A stretch of 64,000 nt of DNA, taken from Nitrospirota bacterium. GTDB lineage: Bacteria > Nitrospirota > UBA9217. Where the stretch lies: positions 186,001 through 250,000 of the forward strand of contig JALNZF010000002.1 in NCBI GenBank assembly GCA_023229435.1, in the 5' to 3' direction. The translations under genes and the position numbers were made by a program. This document shows, piece after piece, positions 58,780 to 64,000 of the stretch. Every line of letters starts with the position of its first letter. Position 1 is the stretch's first letter. The notes beneath the pieces are model-generated. The model was not told where the DNA came from, ran no database searches, and saw only the letters and a program-made list of their open reading frames with translations.

Positions 58780-58853
58780 GATAAAAAACCGGCTCATTGC
58801 TGATAGTTCATAGCTGTTGGTTTGACTATGAGCCAAGAGTCATGATCATCTTT

Positions 58854-60017
58854 TTAATCTACCATTAAAATCGCGCACTTCAGATACTGCGTTTCCTTTG
58901 CCGCAAGCAGGGCCGGATGGTCCCGGGCCTGGGAGCGCATTTCCAGAAGCCTCGCCTGCCGCCCTGCCGAGTAGGCCGCGTCGATCAGCATTTCCCGGAA
59001 GAGTTCCTGATCTATATGATGCGAGCAGGAACAGGTCACGAGCGCGCCGCCCGGCTCGAGCAGCTTCATGGCGCGCAGGTTTATTTCCTTGTATCCCTTG
59101 AGCCCCTCGCGCACCTTTGCCCTGCTCTTCACGAACGCGGGCGGATCAAGGACGATGCAGCCGAAACGTTCCCGCTGCTTTTCGAGGACGCGGAGCTCAT
59201 CAAAGACATCGGCTTTTTTAAACTGCACCGACAGGCCGTTCAGTGCGGCGTTTTCCGTTGCCAGTGCGATCGCCTTCTCCGACGAGTCAAGCCCGATGAC
59301 CTCCGTTGCGCCAAAGCGCGCCGCGGAGAGCGCCCAGGCGCCCACGTAGCAGAAACAGTCGAGCGTGCGCCTGCCCTGCACATACCCTTTGAGCGCCAGC
59401 CGGTTCTCGCGCTGGTCGAAAAAGAACCCGGTCTTCTGTCCTTCGAGAACATCGACACGGTATTTGATTCCGGATTCCTCGAACGTCACCGGCCCGGAAA
59501 TTGCCCCGTGCGCCACTCGCGTTTCCCGGGCAAGACCTTCGAGCTCGCGCGATGCGGTGTCGTTTCTGAGTATGATCGCCTCGGGCGCGTATTCTTCCCT
59601 CAGCGCGTCAAGGATCTCGTTCAGCATCCCATCGATCCCCGCGGTTGAGGACTGAACCACCAGCGCGTCGGCGTATTTGTCGACAATGAGACCGGGCAGA
59701 TTGTCGCCTTCGCTGAAGACCGCGCGAAAGGAATCGCCGAACCCAAGCATGGTCCGCAGACTGCGGGCAGCGGAGATCCGCCTTCTAAAAAAACCAACGT
59801 TGATCTCTTCCTGTGTTCTCGTGAGAAGGCGTACGGCGATGAGCGAGTGCGGATTGATATAGCCCCGGCCGAGGAAACGGCCCATGCTGTCCAGCACATC
59901 GACGATCTCGCCGGGTGTGAATTCAACGGGGGAGCGATCGAGCTCGTTGCTGAACACCCAGGGGTGTCCGCGAAGGATGCGGCGTTCTTCTTTTTGCTTG
60001 AGTTTGACGGTTTTCAT
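58854..60017 (-). CDS. rlmI: 23S rRNA (cytosine-C5) methyltransferase RlmI-like
   Basis: 387 residues: N-terminal PUA domain (RRILRGHPWVFSNELDR), EEHE-like middle region (SEGDNLPGLIVDKYADALVV) and a C-terminal Rossmann methyltransferase with GQKTGFFFDQRENR near 205, TLDCFCYVGAWALSAARFGA near 227, DPPAFVKSR near 300 and VTCSCSHHID near 345. The catalytic cysteine is in TCSCSHH. RlmI makes m5C1962 in E. coli 23S rRNA. Full length for the family. Confidence 0.9.
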   Translation of the reverse strand: MKTVKLKQKEERRILRGHPWVFSNELDRSPVEFTPGEIVDVLDSMGRFLGRGYINPHSLIAVRLLTRTQEEINVGFFRRRISAARSLRTMLGFGDSFRAVFSEGDNLPGLIVDKYADALVVQSSTAGIDGMLNEILDALREEYAPEAIILRNDTASRELEGLARETRVAHGAISGPVTFEESGIKYRVDVLEGQKTGFFFDQRENRLALKGYVQGRRTLDCFCYVGAWALSAARFGATEVIGLDSSEKAIALATENAALNGLSVQFKKADVFDELRVLEKQRERFGCIVLDPPAFVKSRAKVREGLKGYKEINLRAMKLLEPGGALVTCSCSHHIDQELFREMLIDAAYSAGRQARLLEMRSQARDHPALLAAKETQYLKCAILMVD

Positions 60018-60100
60018 GAGGGGAGAGGCATCGCGCAGAGAGCATGGCGCAGAGCGTCTGAATCAACTATAGCAAACGTAATAATTATTGTTATATCATT

Positions 60101-60153
60101 TGTAGGGTAACCCTTCAGGGTTGCTTAAAGCAAGGCTAAAGCCTTGCCCTACA
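60101..60153. repeat. Palindromic intergenic repeat (tgtaggg...ccctaca)
   Basis: The outer arms tgtaggg (60101-60107) and ccctaca (60147-60153) enclose two smaller palindromes, aacccttcagggtt and gcaaggctaaagccttgc. This three-part dyad is a REP-like dispersed repeat type. It lies between surA and rlmI. Confidence 0.65.
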
Positions 60154-60221
60154 TGTAACAATATTTTATGCGTTTGCATTAATTCTGTTTTGCTTTTCGC
60201 TCTTTGCCCTCTGCGATATTC

Positions 60222-61160
60222 CTATAATCTATTCTCGATATGCGAATCGCCCCTGAGCGCCTGCAGCCAGCTTCGGTAGGTGTTCTCCACCTTCTGCTCG
60301 TAGAGGGTCTTCATGATCTCGTCCTTTACCTTTTCAAAAGGTCGGACCGGCGTCCGTATCTCTTCGAGTTTGATGATATTGTAGCCGCCGGCACACTGGA
60401 AAGGGCTTGAACTGTCGCCGGGTTTGAGAGCCTGTGCCGCTTGCTGTATCTCAGGCAACGCGTCCCCTCGCTGCATGAACCCAAGATCGCCGTCCTGGGA
60501 CGCAGTCGCGCCCTGCGAGACCTCGCGGACAAGTTTGATGAAATCCTCGCCTTTTTGGATGCGCGCATGAACGGATTGCGCCTTCTCCTTGATCGCCGCA
60601 GCCTGTTCCGGCGTCGCCTTGTCCGGCACAGTCAGGAAAATCTGCCGCACCCGGATCTCTTCCGGCAGTGAATACGTCTTCTGATTATTCCGGTAGAAAG
60701 CACGGGCCTCTGCCTCGTCCACATTAACACCGGAGCGAACGTATTTGTTGAACAAACGCGAAAGCGTGATCTGCTCCCGGAGCTCGGCCCGGTATTGTTC
60801 GAGCGTAAGCCCCTCTTTGGACAGTGCCACGCCGAATTGCATCATATCCATATTGTTCCGTTTTATGATATCGGCGACGGCGTCGGTAAGCTCTTTGTCC
60901 GTAACATCCACGCCCTCGCGCTTCGCAGCCGCCATCTGAAGCTTCCGGTCGATCATGTCCTCGAGGACCAGCCGATCGTCGCGCGCGACATCGTTCTTCT
61001 TCAACGCCTCCTCGCGCTGGAGGTCGCTCATGGTGATGATCTCGTCGTTCACCACCGCGACCACCCGGTCCACGACAACCGACCCGCTCGCACTACCCGG
61101 CATGGCGTTCGTGCAAAAAATCCCGATCATTGCAAATACTGTAATTAGATTTTTTTTCAT
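60222..61160 (-). CDS. surA: SurA-type periplasmic chaperone and peptidyl-prolyl isomerase
   Basis: 312 residues from the ATG at 61160, with GGGAGCGG upstream; the frame runs on into the capA gene and that extension is false. A signal peptide (MKKNLITVFAMIGIFCTNAM) is followed by a SurA-N chaperone domain (VVDRVVAVVNDEIITMSDLQ) and one parvulin domain (EIRVRQIFLTVP near 175, SQDGDLGFMQRGDALPEIQQ near 235). SurA escorts outer-membrane proteins across the periplasm. It has one rotamase domain where E. coli SurA has two. Confidence 0.9.
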   Translation of the reverse strand: MKKNLITVFAMIGIFCTNAMPGSASGSVVVDRVVAVVNDEIITMSDLQREEALKKNDVARDDRLVLEDMIDRKLQMAAAKREGVDVTDKELTDAVADIIKRNNMDMMQFGVALSKEGLTLEQYRAELREQITLSRLFNKYVRSGVNVDEAEARAFYRNNQKTYSLPEEIRVRQIFLTVPDKATPEQAAAIKEKAQSVHARIQKGEDFIKLVREVSQGATASQDGDLGFMQRGDALPEIQQAAQALKPGDSSSPFQCAGGYNIIKLEEIRTPVRPFEKVKDEIMKTLYEQKVENTYRSWLQALRGDSHIENRL

Positions 61161-61199
61161 GATTCCGCTCCCTGCGTTGTCTCTTTCCGCCTTTTCCTG

Positions 61200-61228
61200 T
61201 TGCCTTTTGGCGGCGAGTTGATTATTAT
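61200..61228 (+). promoter_or_regulatory. Sigma-70 promoter of the capA-family gene
   Basis: TTGCCT (61200-61205) and TATTAT (61223-61228) are 17 bp apart. Only 11 nt lie between the -10 box and the ATG at 61240, without a ribosome site, so the leader is about 4-5 nt. Confidence 0.55.
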
Positions 61229-61239
61229 TCACACCGGTT

Positions 61240-62310
61240 ATGAAAAAATTCGCTGTTACGTTCATCCTTGTTCTCGCCCTCATCCTTCCCGCCGCTGCCG
61301 CTGAACAGCCGGTGCAGGACGAGATCACCATTGCCGCGGTCGGCGACCTGATGCTTGGCGGACGGGCCGAGCCAATGCTCAATGATTTCGGCCCGGACTA
61401 CCCCTTTGCGGAGGTGATGCCGTTTCTCTCGAATGCCGATGTGGCGGTGGGCAATCTTGAGTCTGCGATCTCCACCCGGGGCATTGCTGTGGAGAACAAG
61501 AAGTTCACGCTCCGCGCCGGGCCGATCGCCGCCCAGGCACTCAAGAAGGCCGGCATCCGGGTGGTGACGCTCGCGAACAATCATTCAATGGACTTCGGCC
61601 CCCTCGCGCTCAGGGACACGCTCACGGTCCTGGATGAGAACGATATCCTTCACACCGGAGCCGGTATGGACCTCGATGACGCCCGCTCCCCGGCCTTTCT
61701 GAAGGTCAAGGGGAGGACGATCGCCTTTCTCTCGTACTCACTTACCTTTCCGCTCGAATTCTTCGCATCGGCAGGCAGGCCCGGCACCGCCCCGGGGTAC
61801 GACGACTTTGTGAGGGCCGACATCGAAAAGGCAAGGTCCTCGGCGGACCTGGTCGTGGTCTCGTTCCACTGGGGAGCGGAACTCATGACCGCGGCCAAGG
61901 ACTATCAGGTCGAATTGGGCCGCAAGGCTATCGACTGGGGAGCCGATCTCGTGCTCGGCCACCACCCCCACGTATTGCAGGAGCTGGAGGTGTACCAGGG
62001 CCGCATCATCGCTTACAGTCTCGGCAATTTCGTGTTCGGGTCCGAGAGCAACAACACGAACGCGAGCATACTACTCCTTTTGACTTTTCAGGGCAAGAGC
62101 CTTTCGCGGGTTGAGGCAGTGCCGCTGGATGTGAACAACTACCGGGTAAAATACCGGCCCCGCATTCTGCGGGGCAAACCTGCCCGGGAAGTGCTTGAGA
62201 GCATCAATGCCGCATCGGAACGGTTCAAGACAAAACTGGACATTGCGAATGACCGCGGGACGATCCTGCTTGCGCCATCCTTGAAAAGCGCTGAAACGGG
62301 GACTCGGTAA
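61240..62310 (+). CDS. CapA-family (poly-gamma-glutamate synthesis-type) metallophosphatase
   Basis: 356 residues with a signal peptide (MKKFAVTFILVLALILPAAA). Calcineurin-like PGA_cap motifs: AAVGDLMLGGRAEPM near 33, VGNLESAIST near 70, TLANNHSMDFG near 108, VSFHWGAELM near 207, and VLGHHPHVLQELEVYQGRII near 240. Known members act in capsule export or as periplasmic phosphoesterases. No capsule genes are nearby, so the substrate is open. It is divergent from surA and probably translated from a nearly leaderless mRNA. Confidence 0.87.
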   Translation: MKKFAVTFILVLALILPAAAAEQPVQDEITIAAVGDLMLGGRAEPMLNDFGPDYPFAEVMPFLSNADVAVGNLESAISTRGIAVENKKFTLRAGPIAAQALKKAGIRVVTLANNHSMDFGPLALRDTLTVLDENDILHTGAGMDLDDARSPAFLKVKGRTIAFLSYSLTFPLEFFASAGRPGTAPGYDDFVRADIEKARSSADLVVVSFHWGAELMTAAKDYQVELGRKAIDWGADLVLGHHPHVLQELEVYQGRIIAYSLGNFVFGSESNNTNASILLLLTFQGKSLSRVEAVPLDVNNYRVKYRPRILRGKPAREVLESINAASERFKTKLDIANDRGTILLAPSLKSAETGTR

Positions 62311-62314
62311 AAAA

Positions 62315-62375
62315 ATGGCATGGTGCATAGCGCATGGCGCATAGGGGTTTGCTCTATGCCCTTTGCGCTTTGCCT
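62315..62375. repeat. GCGCAT/ATGCGC-type reiterated repeat between converging genes
   Basis: ggcatggtgcatagcgcatggcgcatagggg and its inverse units tctatgccctttgcgctttgcc form a low-complexity dyad between the capA-family gene and the parvulin lipoprotein gene, the same style as at 32548 and 48012. Confidence 0.4.
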
Positions 62376-62419
62376 CTCTATTTTCCCGTCTCCCCTTCTC
62401 CAATTTCGCTCATCCCGCC

Positions 62420-63379
62420 TCACTGCTCCAGCGCCTTATAATTCACCTCGAACTTTGTCCGCGCGCGAAGCTCCTTGAGCCACTGTTTGTACCGCGTGTC
62501 CTCTTTTTCCCGCTGCAGCTTCTCGGCTATGCCATGAGAAACTTCGTCAAGACCCATCCTGCCGGCTCCCCGCTTCTCCTCAAGTTTAAAAACGTGGAAC
62601 CCATACGGGCTCTTCACGATCCCGCTGATACCGCCCTTGGGCAGCCCGAAGACTACGTTGAACTCAGCCGGCATTTCTCCCATGGCAAAATAGCCCAGAT
62701 CACCGCCGCGCTCGGCCTCGGGTGCCGTTGACTTCTCGCGCGCAAGGGTGGCGAAGTCGGTTCCGGCCTGCAGGAGTTCCTCAACCTTTCTGGCCTCCTC
62801 CTCGGTGGCAACCACGATCTGGCGCACACGGACCCGCTCAGGCCTCTCGAACTCCCGGGCATTGGCCTGGTAATACCGCCGCACATCGGACGGCGCCACG
62901 GCTATGTGCCGGTTCACTTCGCGCGCGATCAGCCGATCGATCATGATTTCTTCCCAGATGTCCGACTTCCACTTTTCAAAGTCAATGCCCTGGCTTGCGA
63001 GCAGGTCCTTAATGTCTTGTCCGTATTCCATGCGAAGCGCTTCCATTTTTTTGTCGATCTCGGGCAACCCGACCTTGATCCGCTTCCGCTGGGCCTCGCC
63101 GAGCATCATCTTGCGTTCGATAAGCCTGTTGAGGAACTCCACCTTGATCTCGAGTTCGGCTTCGCGCTCGGGTTTAATCCCGGTGCGGCCGAATCGTTCC
63201 TGAAATTCTGCGAGTGTGATAGGGTCCCCGTTCACCGTCGCCACGACCCTGACGTCGGCGGAGACCGTCGCAACGGTACTGTTCTGTGACTTCTCCTCCA
63301 CCTTTTTCTTACAGGCAAAAAAGAGAAGCCCCAGCAACAGCACCGGGGCCAGATATTTCGTGAGACGCGGGATATTCAT
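62420..63379 (-). CDS. Parvulin-type peptidyl-prolyl isomerase lipoprotein
   Basis: 319 residues. The lipobox LLLGLLFFAC places a lipid-modified Cys at about residue 23. A SurA-N-like domain (VVATVNGDPITLAEFQERFG) is followed by one parvulin domain (ERVRVRQIVVATEEEARKVE near 182, ERGGDLGYFAMGEMPAEFNV near 225, YGFHVFKLEEKRGAGRMGLD near 265). Being lipid-anchored it resembles PrsA. It follows the next foldase gene by 8 bp, in one operon. Confidence 0.9.
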   Translation of the reverse strand: MNIPRLTKYLAPVLLLGLLFFACKKKVEEKSQNSTVATVSADVRVVATVNGDPITLAEFQERFGRTGIKPEREAELEIKVEFLNRLIERKMMLGEAQRKRIKVGLPEIDKKMEALRMEYGQDIKDLLASQGIDFEKWKSDIWEEIMIDRLIAREVNRHIAVAPSDVRRYYQANAREFERPERVRVRQIVVATEEEARKVEELLQAGTDFATLAREKSTAPEAERGGDLGYFAMGEMPAEFNVVFGLPKGGISGIVKSPYGFHVFKLEEKRGAGRMGLDEVSHGIAEKLQREKEDTRYKQWLKELRARTKFEVNYKALEQ

Positions 63380-63387
63380 CGCAGCCG

Positions 63388-64000
63388 CTATTTTTTTGTT
63401 TCTTCTTTTCCCGCTGCGGGGACCTTCGTCACGGTCAGATTGGACAGGTCCGCGGGCTTGTTGAGTTCGGCCATTGCCGTGTCCATGGCCTTGTCGTCAA
63501 CCGATATCTTGGCCTTGGCTTTGAGGCCTTTCGCGTACTCAAGGTACAGGTCCCGCCGCTTTTCCTGCGTCATTCTCAACTTGAGCTGCTGCCCGATATC
63601 TTTCAGGCTGACCTGTTTTCCCGCTGCCTTGAAGATCTTGTCCTTGTTCTGGGTGAAATAGTCCTGCACTTCCTTGTCCGAAGGCGGGGTCACCTTGCTC
63701 ATCTTGTCGCCCAGCTCCTTCTTTAACAGGCTGTTGAAGAGATCGTTCTTCGCCTCTTCCTGGACCCGCCTCTCCAGTTCCTTTTTGAGCTGCTCCTGCC
63801 GCTTTTTATACTCCGCGTCCTTGTCCAGCCCCTGTCGCTTCGCTTCCTGGATCACGACCTCGATCCCGATCAGGTCTTCGAGGAACTCCTTGCGGGCCTT
63901 GGGATCGGCCAGGATGGCCTGCTGCATCTGGGGCGCCAGTTCCTCGATCTGTTTTTTGAAATCCGACGCGGTGATGGTGCCGCGGTTCACCTTGGCCAGA
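63388..64000 (-). CDS. SurA-N-domain foldase-like protein (5' end outside window)
   Basis: The frame is open to the right edge, so the N-terminus is missing; the GTG at 63990 lies inside the motif AKVNRGTITASDFKKQIEEL and is not the real start. About 203 residues are visible: the SurA-N/trigger-factor-like helical part, then DLYLEYAKGLKAKAKISVDD and an unstructured tail rich in Lys and Thr. No parvulin active-site pattern is visible in this part, so it may be a chaperone without isomerase activity. It is the first of two closely spaced foldase genes on this strand. Confidence 0.72.
   Translation of the reverse strand, partial: LAKVNRGTITASDFKKQIEELAPQMQQAILADPKARKEFLEDLIGIEVVIQEAKRQGLDKDAEYKKRQEQLKKELERRVQEEAKNDLFNSLLKKELGDKMSKVTPPSDKEVQDYFTQNKDKIFKAAGKQVSLKDIGQQLKLRMTQEKRRDLYLEYAKGLKAKAKISVDDKAMDTAMAELNKPADLSNLTVTKVPAAGKEETKK

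Noticed and set aside
60101..60153. CRISPR repeat
   Set aside because: Only a single palindromic unit without spacers; no array was seen anywhere in the window.

Overview
The window (about 54% GC by eye, with one strikingly AT-rich block at 21.9-24.5 kb) looks like chromosomal DNA of a Gram-negative anaerobe or facultative anaerobe. A selenocysteine formate dehydrogenase with an NrfD-type membrane subunit, many universal stress proteins, sigma-54 response regulators, a SurA-type foldase cluster and an outer-membrane barrel protein suggest Nitrospirota or a deltaproteobacterial relative. The phylum is inference, not proof.

Layout. 1-4.5 kb: a formate dehydrogenase operon on the minus strand (Tat-exported Sec-containing catalytic subunit, four-cluster ferredoxin subunit, NrfD-like subunit cut by the window edge). 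4.5-27.4 kb: a modular accessory region. It contains a decayed XRE regulator carrying a 165-bp MITE-like element, a 2,890-residue cyclic beta-glucan synthase, a defence block (Pycsar cyclase and effector directly behind HsdR and an HsdM-HsdS fusion), an AT-rich three-gene operon (two membrane proteins plus a tandem phosphoribosyltransferase-fold protein) that I cannot match to a described system, a truncated DUF5131 gene, and an exported protein. Three fragments of comM lie between these modules, and the intact comM sits at 27.4-28.9 kb. The region therefore appears to have grown by repeated insertion or recombination at comM.

29-35 kb: housekeeping genes (cell-wall hydrolase-like protein, tRNA-Leu, ilvE, usp, bacterioferritin, aconitase). 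35-47.7 kb: a stress and regulation block with four universal stress protein genes, a TauE/SafE permease with a membrane partner and a GntR regulator, an NtrC-type two-component system, a second sigma-54 regulator, and two very short paralogous genes (44 and 48 codons). Good sigma-54 promoters lie in front of three of these genes, with a similar dyad upstream of two of them, so the regulators probably drive their neighbours.

47.9-55 kb: tRNA-Glu and tRNA-Gln, Smr protein, GAF/HD-GYP phosphodiesterase, DksA-like factor, DUF3108 protein, PilZ protein, cold-shock protein and a ferredoxin-like protein. 55.1-58.6 kb: a small accessory patch beside tRNA-Val with rhuM and dinD plus the remains of a DarT toxin and a DNA methyltransferase. 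58.8-64 kb: rlmI and three SurA/parvulin-type foldase genes with a CapA-family gene between them. Several genes have strong sigma-70 promoters so close to the start codon that their mRNAs are probably leaderless.
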